Part shown: piece by piece, positions 1 to 7,110 of the stretch
Layout: each line of letters opens with the position of its first letter
How positions within the stretch are numbered: position 1 is the stretch's first letter
DNA from: an uncultured Eubacteriales bacterium
GTDB taxonomy: Bacteria > Bacillota > Clostridia > Oscillospirales > CAG-272
Length of the DNA: 14,615 nucleotides
Assembly (NCBI GenBank): GCA_934481325.1
Contig: CAKSPL010000015.1
Span: 1-14,615 of the forward strand
Direction: 5' to 3'
Program-made: the position numbers and the translations under genes
Notes under the pieces: model-generated
Told to the model about the DNA's origin: nothing
The model's input: only the letters and a program-made list of their open reading frames with translations
Database searches by the model: none

Positions 1-438
1 GGGGTGCAGATGGAAGGTGGCGGTGCAGTATCCGTTGAGGGCTCCCACCGCGGCACCGATCAGGAGTGCCAGCAGGAAAACCACCACGATGGGGAGGGTT
101 TTCAGGTTCGGAAACATTTTGCCGGCATAAGAGGTAGCCTGTAACAACGCCGCCGAAACACAGGCAACCAGCCCCACCACGCGCCCGGCGGAAAGGTCGG
201 TACCCGTGAGGATAATTGCCCCGGCAATTCCCAGTGCCAGCGGCAGGTTTGCTGCCGAGAGCGAAACGATATTGACGATGGAAGGGCCCGAAAGAAACCG
301 CGGGTTCAGACACGCGATAAAGATGACGGCGGCAATCAGAAAGATATACAGGGAGTTGTCCAACAGCAGATTTCCCACAAACCGCCGCCGCTCACTGCCG
401 CTGAGATTTTTGTATTGTTCTATGATTTTCAGTTGCAT
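1..438 (-). CDS. mglC: Galactose/methyl-galactoside ABC transporter permease MglC (C-terminal part beyond window)
   Basis: This is the inner-membrane permease of an Mgl-type sugar importer. It forms the channel that works with the ATPase MglA and the binding lipoprotein MglB. Only the first 146 codons are present; the gene runs off the left edge, whereas the family is usually about 330 residues. The start is ATG at 438, with AGGAGG six bases upstream. A charged N-terminus is followed by a hydrophobic segment near residues 28-44. The stretch TGTDLSAGRVVGL, near residue 80, closely matches the E. coli MglC segment as I recall it. Two more hydrophobic segments follow, the last leading into GAAVGALNGY. 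The gene starts 14 bases after the mglA stop, so it is the third gene of the operon. MglC is preferred over RbsC or XylH because of the TDLSAGR motif and the flanking genes. Confidence 0.93.
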   Translation of the reverse strand, partial: MQLKIIEQYKNLSGSERRRFVGNLLLDNSLYIFLIAAVIFIACLNPRFLSGPSIVNIVSLSAANLPLALGIAGAIILTGTDLSAGRVVGLVACVSAALLQATSYAGKMFPNLKTLPIVVVFLLALLIGAAVGALNGYCTATFHLHP

Positions 439-452
439 AGTTGCCTCCTGGC

Positions 453-1961
453 TCAGACATTTTTTGCGGCAAGTGCCATAATTTCTTCCTGCGTGGTGCG
501 CGCGGCGTCCACCTCGCCGGCAAGCTGTCCGCCCGACATTACGCAGATACGGTGACAGACCCCCAACAGCTCCGGTAGCTCGCTGGATACCATAATGATA
601 GATTTCCCTTTTGCCGCCAGCTCATCCATCAGCTGATAGATTTCGTACTTGGCACCGACGTCGATGCCCCGCGTCGGCTCGTCCAGCAGGTAGATGTCAG
701 GGTCTGTGAGCAACCATCGGGCAAGAATCACCTTTTGCTGATTGCCGCCCGAGAGGGTACGGATCTGTGTTTTCAGTGAAGCGGTTTTGACAGACAGGCG
801 TTGCACCATCGTGGCGGTAGCCTCCTGCCGTTTGCGGTCGGAAAGGAAAAATCCCCCCGAACGGTATGAGGAAAGTGAGGCAATCGTGGTATTTTCCACA
901 ATGTTGAGGATGCCGAAAATGCCCGTGGCACGCCGCTCCTCGGTAAGCAGTGCAAAGCCGTTTTTAATCGCCTCCCGCGGGGTGTGGTTTCCGATTTCCT
1001 TTTCCCCGAGAAAGAGCTTTCCGCCGGCGCGTGCCGAGATTCCGAAAATGTTTTCCATCAGCTCGCTTCTCCCGGCACCGCCAAGCCCCGCAAAGCCGAG
1101 AATTTCCCCCCGCCGGAGCGAAAAGCTCACATCCCGCACGGAATTGTAGCGAGAGGAAATACCCTCGGCACGAAACACCACCTCGGAGCCGTGAGCGGGC
1201 TTGGACGGGAAACGGTGCGTCAGGTCTCTGCCCACCATCAGCCGGATGACCGTCTCCATACTCATTTCCTCCGTGGGGGCGGTTTTGATGTGTGCGCCGT
1301 CTCTCATCACGGTGATTTCGTCCGAAATGCGCCGGATTTCTTCCATTTTATGCGAGATATAGATGATTCCGCAGCCGCGGTCCCGGAGCATCCGCACAAT
1401 GCGGAACAGGTGTTCCACCTCCTCGTCGGAAAGGGAGGAGGTCGGCTCGTCCAGCACAATCACTTTTGCGTGATAGGAAACTGCCTTGGCAATCTCCACC
1501 ATCTGTCGCTTTGCCACCGAAAGCGTGCCGATTTTTTGTTTCGGGTCAAGCGTGATGCCGAGGTCGGAAAGAATTTCGCCGGTTTTGCGGTGCATTTCCG
1601 CTTCCTTGACAAAGCCCCATTTTCCGGGATAACGTCCCAGCCAGATATTGTCGCTGACACTGCGCCCCAGTGCCTGATTCAGCTCCTGATGCACCATTGC
1701 CACCCCGTGCAGGAGTGCCTCCTTGGGGTTGGTGAAGTGAACCGGCTCTCCGTCCAAAAGGATTTCGCCGCTGTCCGCCGTGTAAATGCCGAACAGGCAT
1801 TTCATCAGGGTGGATTTTCCCGCACCGTTTTCCCCCATCAGGGCGTGAACCGAGCCGTGCCGCACCCGGAATGACACGCGATCCAGTGCCCGCACCCCGG
1901 GAAATTCCTTGACAAGCTCGCGCATTTCCAGCAGAAATTCATTCTCCGAAGTATTTTGCAT
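453..1961 (-). CDS. mglA: Sugar ABC transporter ATP-binding protein MglA (two ATPase domains)
   Basis: This is the cytoplasmic energy-coupling subunit of the Mgl importer, 502 residues, the normal size for this two-domain family. Domain 1 has Walker A GENGAGKST at residues 43-51, a divergent signature LSVAKRQ at 147-153, Walker B VIVLDE at 167-172 and switch His204. Domain 2 has the degenerate Walker A GLGGAGRSE at 292-300 (Lys replaced by Arg), a full signature LSGGNQQKV at 403-411 and LLDEPT at 425-430. It lacks a switch His (SSELPE). A degenerate second site is normal in the RbsA/MglA/XylG group. The ATG at 1961 lies inside the end of mglB, overlapping it by 23 bases, which suggests translational coupling. 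A short AAGGA sits upstream of the start. MglA rather than RbsA is chosen because the neighbours are MglB- and MglC-like. Confidence 0.95.
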   Translation of the reverse strand: MQNTSENEFLLEMRELVKEFPGVRALDRVSFRVRHGSVHALMGENGAGKSTLMKCLFGIYTADSGEILLDGEPVHFTNPKEALLHGVAMVHQELNQALGRSVSDNIWLGRYPGKWGFVKEAEMHRKTGEILSDLGITLDPKQKIGTLSVAKRQMVEIAKAVSYHAKVIVLDEPTSSLSDEEVEHLFRIVRMLRDRGCGIIYISHKMEEIRRISDEITVMRDGAHIKTAPTEEMSMETVIRLMVGRDLTHRFPSKPAHGSEVVFRAEGISSRYNSVRDVSFSLRRGEILGFAGLGGAGRSELMENIFGISARAGGKLFLGEKEIGNHTPREAIKNGFALLTEERRATGIFGILNIVENTTIASLSSYRSGGFFLSDRKRQEATATMVQRLSVKTASLKTQIRTLSGGNQQKVILARWLLTDPDIYLLDEPTRGIDVGAKYEIYQLMDELAAKGKSIIMVSSELPELLGVCHRICVMSGGQLAGEVDAARTTQEEIMALAAKNV

Positions 1962-3003
1962 ACGGAATCCTTATTTTGCGCACGGCGGAATCCACCGAGA
2001 ACCTGTCGGTGCCGTCCATCAGTGCTTTTCCCTCTGCCGCGTTGGAGGCAAGCAGGGAGAGCGCGTCCGCCATTCCCTCCGCGTCCTGCCGTACGGTGCC
2101 GGTCATTTTGCCGTCACGGATCAGGGCAACCGCCGCTTCGGTGGCATCCACTCCGAACACGGGGATGGTGGGGCTGCCCTTCCCCTTGTTGTAGCCGGCG
2201 GCGTTCAGTGCGGAAACGGCACCCTCCGCCATCCCGTCGTTATTGCAGATGACCAGCTCAATCATATTTTTGTTTGCCGCGTTGTTGGTGGTGAGTGCCG
2301 TGGTCATATATTCGTTTGCGGCGGCGGCGGACCACTGCCCGTTTTTGTCAACCAGATATTCGTTTTTATTGGCGGAATCATAGAAAACAAGAGGCTTTTT
2401 GCCTGCCGCCGCCAGCAGCTCGTTTGCTTTTTCCACGCTGTATTTGGTGCGATAGATTGCCTCGTTGTTCCCCTCCTCCCCTTTGAAAAGGATATAGGAA
2501 ATGCGTCCGTCGCCGTTGAGATCCAGCTCGCTGTAATGCTCCAACAGGTATTCTCCGATCATTTCGCCCTGCAGAATGCCCGCCTCCTCGGCTTTGGTGC
2601 CGACAAAGGCGCATCCGTCATAGCTGTTGATGATACTGTCCCCAACCTCGCGGTTAAAAAACACCAGCGGCACGTTGGCGTTTTTGGCGAGATTTACAAT
2701 TTCGGTTGCCGCGTCGTCCGACCCGGTATTGACAATGTTGACCAGTAACACCTTTGCGCCTCCGGTCAGTGCCGTGCGCACCTGCTCGGTCTGTGTGGTC
2801 TGAGAGCCGGAACCGTCATAGTCCGTGGAGGAAAGCCCCCTGTCCGCGAGCTTCTTTTTCAGATCGGTACGCACCGAGGAGATATAAGTGTCGCTGAAAG
2901 TGTAATAAAAGACATCCGCCCTCTCCTTTTTCCCTGCGCAGGCACAAAGCAGTACCGGGCAAAGACTCAGAATCAAAAGAATGGAAATCAGCCGTTTTTT
3001 CAT
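1939..3003 (-). CDS. mglB: Sugar-binding lipoprotein, MglB type (galactose/glucose-binding family)
   Basis: This is the extracellular sugar-binding component, anchored as a lipoprotein. The 354-residue protein opens with MKKR, a hydrophobic stretch, and a lipobox LCAC with the modified Cys at about residue 22. The periplasmic-binding-protein fold is clear from KVLLVNIVN and VPLVFFNRE (Asn117). The calcium loop DLNGDGRIS is at 161-169, and VICNND, VFGVD and the C-terminal KIRIPY also fit the MglB group. Compared from memory with E. coli MglB, the pocket Asn, Arg, Asp and Trp are kept (Asn117, Arg185, Asp286, Trp224). The His and Asp contacts read Asn179 and Glu181 here, and an Asn near residue 306 reads Gln. 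The ligand may therefore not be galactose. The start is ATG with GGAAGGGTG upstream. It is the first gene of the operon. Confidence 0.92.
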   Translation of the reverse strand: MKKRLISILLILSLCPVLLCACAGKKERADVFYYTFSDTYISSVRTDLKKKLADRGLSSTDYDGSGSQTTQTEQVRTALTGGAKVLLVNIVNTGSDDAATEIVNLAKNANVPLVFFNREVGDSIINSYDGCAFVGTKAEEAGILQGEMIGEYLLEHYSELDLNGDGRISYILFKGEEGNNEAIYRTKYSVEKANELLAAAGKKPLVFYDSANKNEYLVDKNGQWSAAAANEYMTTALTTNNAANKNMIELVICNNDGMAEGAVSALNAAGYNKGKGSPTIPVFGVDATEAAVALIRDGKMTGTVRQDAEGMADALSLLASNAAEGKALMDGTDRFSVDSAVRKIRIPYAKYFGE

Positions 3004-3011
3004 ACCGTTAT

Positions 3012-3037
3012 CACCCTTCCTGCCGCAAAAATGCGGC
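3012..3037 (-). promoter_or_regulatory. mglB ribosome site with adjacent hairpin
   Basis: On the minus strand GCCGCA-TTTT-TGCGGC (3022-3037) forms a 6-bp hairpin. It ends one base before the ribosome site GGAAGGGTG (3012-3020). The hairpin could protect the 5' end or affect translation of mglB. It is not a terminator for this strand, since no T-run follows. On the plus strand TTTTGATTTT follows it, but no plus-strand gene precedes it. Confidence 0.5.
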
Positions 3038-3059
3038 TTTTGATTTTATTATGCCGAAA

Positions 3060-3091
3060 GGAACGGCAAATTATGAGAACGGTGCCGTTCC
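3060..3091. promoter_or_regulatory. Candidate operator upstream of mglBAC
   Basis: GAACGG-TG-CCGTTC (3077-3090) is a near-perfect 14-bp palindrome. A further GAACGG at 3061-3066 makes a second inverted pair: GGAACGGCA at 3060-3068 and TGCCGTTCC at 3083-3091. It lies just downstream of the best -10 candidate for mglB, where a repressor would block initiation. LacI-family sites are often such GC-centred palindromes, but no regulator gene is nearby to assign. It could instead form a hairpin in the leader RNA. Confidence 0.45.
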
Positions 3092-3093
3092 GC

Positions 3094-3121
3094 TTTTTAG
3101 CCGGATTTCCTGATTTTTCAA
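3094..3121 (-). promoter_or_regulatory. Candidate mglBAC promoter
   Basis: On the minus strand TTGAAA (3116-3121) is followed after 16 bp by TAAAAA (3094-3099), a modest sigma-A match. The promoter should lie between the terminator at 3133-3148 and the mglB start. Two CATAAT boxes (3070-3075 and 3048-3053) are alternatives, but neither has a good -35 at the right distance. Confidence 0.33.
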
Positions 3122-3123
3122 AC

Positions 3124-3155
3124 AAAAAAACGCCTCCCGGGCGGGAGGAGTTTTT
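3124..3155 (-). terminator. Intrinsic terminator after the CmpB-like gene
   Basis: CCTCCC (3133-3138) and GGGAGG (3143-3148) form a GC-rich stem with a four-base loop. On the minus strand a run of seven T follows (A-run 3124-3130), only a few bases past the stop codon of the CmpB-like gene. On the plus strand TTTTT also follows, so it may work both ways. It separates this gene pair from the mgl operon. Confidence 0.8.
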
Positions 3156-3163
3156 GTGCAAGG

Positions 3164-3634
3164 TTATTCCGATTCGGAAAAAAGGGCGGAAAAAGCGAAA
3201 CGGGTGTGCCGGAGCAGATGCTCCGTGAGGGTGTCGATGGCGAGGATCAGCCACATCAGCGCACCCCAGCAAAGGGAAAATTGCAGGCAAATCAGCCCGC
3301 GGTATTCGTGGGGACAGCCCGTATAGTTCCAGATGCGAAGCCCGCGGGTGGTGAGAAAATACAGCCCGAAAAGGTATTCGTAGGCGGTCAGGACGCCGAA
3401 GCCGAGCGGCGGCAGTACCAGTGCCAGCCACCTGCGGGAAAGCGGGATGCGGCATAACAGAATCCCGAGGACGAACGCTCCGCCGCCAAGGAAAAACACC
3501 GGGTAGGAGGGCGATGTGTGACTGCGGATGTGGCGGAATACGGTTTCCATCAGAAAGTAAAGTCCGCCGCCGAAGGAGAACTGCACGGCGAGCTTGAGGG
3601 TCAGCCGCAGGACACCGGAAAGGATGCGTTTCAG
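3164..3634 (-). CDS. Small integral membrane protein, CmpB/putative ABC-transporter type IV family
   Basis: This is a polytopic membrane protein of about 156 residues with four hydrophobic segments. The C-terminal pattern RIWNYTG...GLICLQFSLCWG is the hallmark I recall for the family named ABC_trans_CmpB (PF06541), whose function is not settled. The strong ribosome site AAGGAGGTG at 3641-3649 points to CTG at 3632-3634, eight bases after AGGAGG. A TTG at 3652 is in frame but lies upstream of that site, and the in-frame GTG is inside it. The gene therefore probably uses a CTG start; software limited to ATG/GTG/TTG would give 3652. It follows the MATE gene by about 50 bases (30 if TTG is used) and ends just before a terminator, so the two are likely co-transcribed. 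Confidence 0.75.
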   Translation of the reverse strand: MKRILSGVLRLTLKLAVQFSFGGGLYFLMETVFRHIRSHTSPSYPVFFLGGGAFVLGILLCRIPLSRRWLALVLPPLGFGVLTAYEYLFGLYFLTTRGLRIWNYTGCPHEYRGLICLQFSLCWGALMWLILAIDTLTEHLLRHTRFAFSALFSESE

Positions 3635-3682
3635 GTGCGCCACCTCCTTCAAAATAAAATATCCCCCGATATGTGATGCGTT

Positions 3683-5089
3683 TTATGCGGTTTCGGTCGG
3701 GTTCTCTGCCGTTTTGGCACCGGTGATTTGCCGGATCCATTTGCGGCTGCGGAAGTGCCGCAGGCAAAGCACGGTTTTTACCGTGTCCTCCGCGAGGAAC
3801 ATTGTGGCAAGCAAAACCACAAAATGCGAGGGGTGCAACAGGCGTGCTACGGCAAAAAGCGCGGGAATCCCGCAAAGATACAGCCCGGCAAGATCAATCA
3901 GACATCCGGTTTTGGTGTCCCCGCCCGAACGGAAAATACCGCAAATCATCGTGTAAGAAATCATATGTACGCCAATCCAGAAGCCGTAGAACAGGAGGCA
4001 TTCGGAGGCAACCCTTCTTGCCGCCTCGGTTTCAATCGGAAAAAGCGAGAGCAGAGGATTGCGCAAAAGAACCAGCGCGGCACCGAGAATCACACCGGTA
4101 ATCGGGGTTGCTACGGCAAATTTCTTTGCCGCACGGTATGCCTCCCCGTGTTCGCCCGCGCCCACGCGCATTCCCACCATTACGGAGCAGGCACCGCAGA
4201 TTCCTACGAAAAAGACGAAAAAGAGCTGTTGTACGTTTTCATAGAGCGTGTAGCCCGCGTGATTTTCAATTCCCTGTCTTGCCAACACCATTGCATATAC
4301 GTTGGTGCCGCACGCCCACAGTGTTTCGTTGGCAAGCACCGGGGCGGCAGTGCGCAGATATTTTTTGCAAAATTCCCGGTCAAATGCAAAAAAGCCCCGT
4401 AACGTGCCGCGAAACGGCGTTTTTCCAAGCAGGATACAGGTGACCAGAAACAGGGTTTGCACCGTGTAGCTGATGCAGGTACCCCACGCTGCACCCCGCA
4501 GCCCGAGGGCGGGAAAGCCGAAATGCCCGCCGATGAGACAGTAGTTTGCGGCAACATTGACGGCAACGGCAATCCCCGAGGAGACAAGCGGCAGTCTGAC
4601 ACACTCCACCGAGCGCAGGCAGATGCACAGCACCTGGGAAACAATCAGAAACGGCACCGCTATGGCATAGATGCGAAGATAGGATGCCGCCAACGGAACG
4701 GTTTTTACCTCGTCGGTAAAAATGCTTGCCAGTCCGGCGGGGAAAAGAGCCAGCGCGCCCGCAAACAGTGCGCCGAAACCAAGTGCCACCGAAAGGGCAA
4801 AGCCGAGGCACCGGAAAATGCTTTTCCGGTCCTTTGCCCCCCAATACTGGGAAAGCAGTGCGGAACAGCCCGAGGCAAAGCCGAAGCAAATCACATTCAG
4901 AAGAAAGCTGAACCTGGATGCCACCCCCATTGCGGAGGTGGCGGCATTGCCGATCCCCACAATCATAGCGGTGTCAATCAGCGTGCCGCACGAGGTCAGC
5001 AGATTCTGAAACGCGATGGGGAGAGCAAGGGATAGCGCGGTGCGATAAAAGCCCGCACCGCCGGAGGGCTTGAGAAGCTTTTCAGACAT
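3683..5089 (-). CDS. MATE-family efflux transporter
   Basis: This is a 468-residue cytoplasmic-membrane exporter with about twelve hydrophobic segments, the usual MATE size. N-terminal features such as LPIAFQNLLTSCGTLIDTAMI and the later ASRFSFLL...FASGCSALLSQYWGA are typical of the two-repeat MatE fold. Members exchange Na+ or H+ for drugs or metabolites; the substrate cannot be read here. The closest style is the clostridial NorM/DinF-like group. The ATG at 5089 has no convincing ribosome site: the upstream bases read GCACCTTGATTT. I see no good promoter in 5090-5266, so expression may depend on read-through from the M3 peptidase gene. The CmpB-like gene follows downstream. Confidence 0.92.
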   Translation of the reverse strand: MSEKLLKPSGGAGFYRTALSLALPIAFQNLLTSCGTLIDTAMIVGIGNAATSAMGVASRFSFLLNVICFGFASGCSALLSQYWGAKDRKSIFRCLGFALSVALGFGALFAGALALFPAGLASIFTDEVKTVPLAASYLRIYAIAVPFLIVSQVLCICLRSVECVRLPLVSSGIAVAVNVAANYCLIGGHFGFPALGLRGAAWGTCISYTVQTLFLVTCILLGKTPFRGTLRGFFAFDREFCKKYLRTAAPVLANETLWACGTNVYAMVLARQGIENHAGYTLYENVQQLFFVFFVGICGACSVMVGMRVGAGEHGEAYRAAKKFAVATPITGVILGAALVLLRNPLLSLFPIETEAARRVASECLLFYGFWIGVHMISYTMICGIFRSGGDTKTGCLIDLAGLYLCGIPALFAVARLLHPSHFVVLLATMFLAEDTVKTVLCLRHFRSRKWIRQITGAKTAENPTETA

Positions 5090-5098
5090 AAATCAAGG

Positions 5099-5113
5099 TG
5101 CCGCACTGCGGCA
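5099..5113 (-). repeat. Hairpin just upstream of the MATE start
   Basis: TGCCGC-ACT-GCGGCA forms a 6-bp stem ending ten bases before the MATE ATG, where a ribosome site would be expected. It is almost the same sequence as the terminator stem at 5128-5144, as if one was copied from the other. It has no T-run. Confidence 0.5.
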
Positions 5114-5123
5114 AAGGACACAG

Positions 5124-5156
5124 AAAACTGCCGCGGTGCGGCAGTTTTTCTTTTTT
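5124..5156. terminator. Intrinsic terminator between the M3 peptidase and MATE genes
   Basis: CTGCCGC (5128-5134) and GCGGCAG (5138-5144) form a 7-bp stem with loop GGT. On the plus strand a T-rich tail follows (TTTTTCTTTTTT, 5145-5156). On the minus strand, where the peptidase gene is read, only four T follow, so termination may be leaky and let transcription reach the MATE gene. Confidence 0.6.
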
Positions 5157-5159
5157 CGG

Positions 5160-5263
5160 CGCGCCTTGCGGCGCGGTCTGGTATTCGCGTCTTGCGGCGC
5201 GGTTGGATTTTCGCGTCTTGCGGCGCGGTTGGATTTTCGCGTCTTGCGGCGCGGTCGGGCGTT
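5160..5263. repeat. Four tandem copies of a 26-bp repeat
   Basis: The units are 5160-5185, 5186-5211, 5212-5237 and 5238-5263. Units 2 and 3 are identical; units 1 and 4 differ at a few bases, mainly in the last third. Each unit holds CGCGYC-TTGC-GGCGCG, a 6-bp stem with a four-base loop. The T in units 2-4 makes a G-U pair in plus-strand RNA but an A-C mismatch in minus-strand RNA. The array ends three bases from the M3 peptidase stop codon. There are no spacers, so it is not CRISPR. Confidence 0.9.
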
Positions 5264-5266
5264 GTG

Positions 5267-6964
5267 TTATCGGAATTTCTTTTCCGCCTCGGCAAGCCAC
5301 GCGCCGATGGTGCCGGCAATTTTCTTCATACTGCCCGCCTCATAGGGGATCAGCAGTCCCGCGCTCTTCACCAACTCTCCGAAGGTTTTGGTGCCGGCAA
5401 GGTCAACAAAGGCGAGATATTTCCGGAATGCCGCATCGTGATCCTTCATCGCCTCACACCAAAAGCCGAACGCAACCGACTGCGCCATACAGTAGTCGAT
5501 ATAGTAGAGCGGGTGCAGGTAAATGTGCAATTGCCTTTGCCAGCCGGCACCTCTGCCGTAAAACGGCAGGTCGCCGAAATGCAGATGCGGGCGGTATTCC
5601 TTTTCCAGCTCCAGCCAGATTTTGTTGCGCTCGTCGGGCGTGAGGTTTTCGTTTTCATACATCCGGTGCTGAAAATCGTCCACCATACAGCCGTAAGGCA
5701 GGAAGGTCAGTGCGTCGGCGGCGTGTCCCAGCTCGTATTTTTCGGTCTGTTTGCCGAAAAACAGATGATGCCACGGCTCGGTGAGAAATTCCATAGACAT
5801 CGAATGCACCTCGCACGCGTCAATGGACGGGCTTCTGTAAAAGGAAGGAATATTATTGGCAAAGGAGCGGTAGGCGGCGAAGGCGTGACCCGCCTCGTGC
5901 GTCAGCACGTCCACATCCCCCGCGGTGCCGTTGAAGTTGGAAAAGATAAAGGGCATCCGGTAGGCGGGGAGATCGGTGCAGTAGCCGCCGGGTGCTTTGC
6001 CCGGGCGGGACAGCACGTCAAACAGCTCGTTGCCGAACAGTGCGTCGGCAAATTCCGCGGTTTCTTTGCTCATTTCGGTATACATTTTCCGCCCTGCCGC
6101 CAGAATTTCATCCGGCGTGCCTTCGGGCTTGGCGTTGCCGTCGGCAAACATCAGCGTGTTGTCCCAAAGCATTATTTCGTCCACGCCGATGCGTTTTCTC
6201 TGCGCCTCGTGTACCTCGGTGGCAACCGGAACCACATCCCGCCGGATCTGCTCGCGGTAGGCGGCAAGCTCGTTGTAGCGGTAGCAGTTTCTGCCGAGGC
6301 GGTCATAGCCGAGCTCCAGATAATTTTTGTGCCCCAGTGCGCGCGCCTGCGCGTTGCGGTTTTTCACCAGTCGGTCATAGAGTGTGTCAAACTCCTCACG
6401 GTGCTTTTCAAAAAACGCCGCTTCGGCAAGAAAGGCGCGATGGCGTACCTCGCGGTCGGGCGAGAGCTTATAGGGCCCCAGCAACGGCAACGGCAACTCT
6501 TTGCCGTCAAACACGGCGGTGGCACTGCCGTAGAGTTTCTGATATTCACTGGCAAGGCGGTTTTCCTCGCTCATCAGCTCCATAATGGCGGGCGAGAAGC
6601 TGCGAACCGACATTTCAAGCCCCTCAAACAGCAACTTGCCGAATTCCTTTTCGAGAGCCGCGCGGTGGGGGGAGGCAAGGAGAGATTGCATCACACCCTG
6701 CATCGCCTCCTCAATCACGGGCGACTGCTCGTCCGCAAAGGTCTGCTCCGCTTCATAAAAGGGATCCTTTGTATTGATGGTATGGCGGATATAGGCAACC
6801 GTCATCATTGTCTGAAAACGGTCCTGCTCCTCCAGGATGGCAAGAAAAGCCGCTTTTGCCTCCTCCGGGGTGGCGGCGGCACGGATTTTTTCGGCGGCGT
6901 TGGCGGCGTCGGTGCGGATTTTCTCCACATCGGGGCGCACATACGGAATATCACGGAATTTCAT
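5267..6964 (-). CDS. M3-family oligoendopeptidase (zinc metallopeptidase)
   Basis: This is a cytoplasmic zinc peptidase that cuts short peptides, about 565 residues, the size of the clostridial M3 oligoendopeptidase group. The zinc motif HEAGH is at about residues 356-360, with the third ligand Glu at about 385 (ACEVHS). The C-terminal QLHIYLHPLYYIDY segment carries the substrate-binding His/Tyr residues expected in M3 enzymes. No signal peptide is present. The ribosome site AGGAGG at 6975-6980 lies ten bases before ATG 6964 and only four before an in-frame GTG at 6970; I chose ATG, but GTG would add only two residues. The gene has its own promoter and is divergent from the serine hydrolase. 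The 26-bp repeat array and a terminator follow it. Role: peptide turnover, possibly after peptide uptake. Confidence 0.95.
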   Translation of the reverse strand: MKFRDIPYVRPDVEKIRTDAANAAEKIRAAATPEEAKAAFLAILEEQDRFQTMMTVAYIRHTINTKDPFYEAEQTFADEQSPVIEEAMQGVMQSLLASPHRAALEKEFGKLLFEGLEMSVRSFSPAIMELMSEENRLASEYQKLYGSATAVFDGKELPLPLLGPYKLSPDREVRHRAFLAEAAFFEKHREEFDTLYDRLVKNRNAQARALGHKNYLELGYDRLGRNCYRYNELAAYREQIRRDVVPVATEVHEAQRKRIGVDEIMLWDNTLMFADGNAKPEGTPDEILAAGRKMYTEMSKETAEFADALFGNELFDVLSRPGKAPGGYCTDLPAYRMPFIFSNFNGTAGDVDVLTHEAGHAFAAYRSFANNIPSFYRSPSIDACEVHSMSMEFLTEPWHHLFFGKQTEKYELGHAADALTFLPYGCMVDDFQHRMYENENLTPDERNKIWLELEKEYRPHLHFGDLPFYGRGAGWQRQLHIYLHPLYYIDYCMAQSVAFGFWCEAMKDHDAAFRKYLAFVDLAGTKTFGELVKSAGLLIPYEAGSMKKIAGTIGAWLAEAEKKFR

Positions 6965-6996
6965 TGGCACAGTTCCTCCTTACATTCATTATTTTG

Positions 6997-7025
6997 ATTT
7001 TATCATATTTTACCCGGATTTTCAA
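6997..7025 (-). promoter_or_regulatory. Promoter of the M3 oligoendopeptidase gene
   Basis: On the minus strand TTGAAA (7020-7025), a 17-bp spacer and TAAAAT (6997-7002) form a good sigma-A promoter. The -10 is preceded by TGA, an extended -10. The leader to the ATG is short. Confidence 0.8.
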
Positions 7026-7049
7026 GCCTTTCGCACAAAAACACCGGAC

Positions 7050-7078
7050 TTGACAAAAAGGGCGAATTGCGTTAAGAT
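7050..7078 (+). promoter_or_regulatory. Promoter of the serine hydrolase gene
   Basis: TTGACA (7050-7055), a 17-bp spacer and TAAGAT (7073-7078) lie about 30 bases upstream of the ATG. It is back to back with the peptidase promoter, with 24 bases between the two -35 boxes. Confidence 0.8.
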
Positions 7079-7110
7079 AAAAGCAGAAATCACACGTTGG
7101 AGGAAAGCAT

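Noticed and set aside
984..2748. Long plus-strand frames opposite mglA and mglB
   Set aside because: They mirror clear ABC-transporter genes, show no family motif, and result from GC-rich third positions.
3000..3875. Minus-strand frame of 291 codons across the CmpB-like gene and the terminator
   Set aside because: It crosses the terminator and the mgl leader, and its translation is rich in Arg and Pro with no membrane or domain pattern. The CmpB frame has the SD and family motifs.
5160..5263. CRISPR array
   Set aside because: The repeats are directly adjacent with no unique spacers, and no cas gene is present.
5192..6997. Long open frame of about 600 codons on the plus strand
   Set aside because: It is antisense to the M3 peptidase, which has all its zinc ligands. 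The frame begins inside the 26-bp repeats, has no ribosome site, and its translation looks like reverse-strand codon bias.
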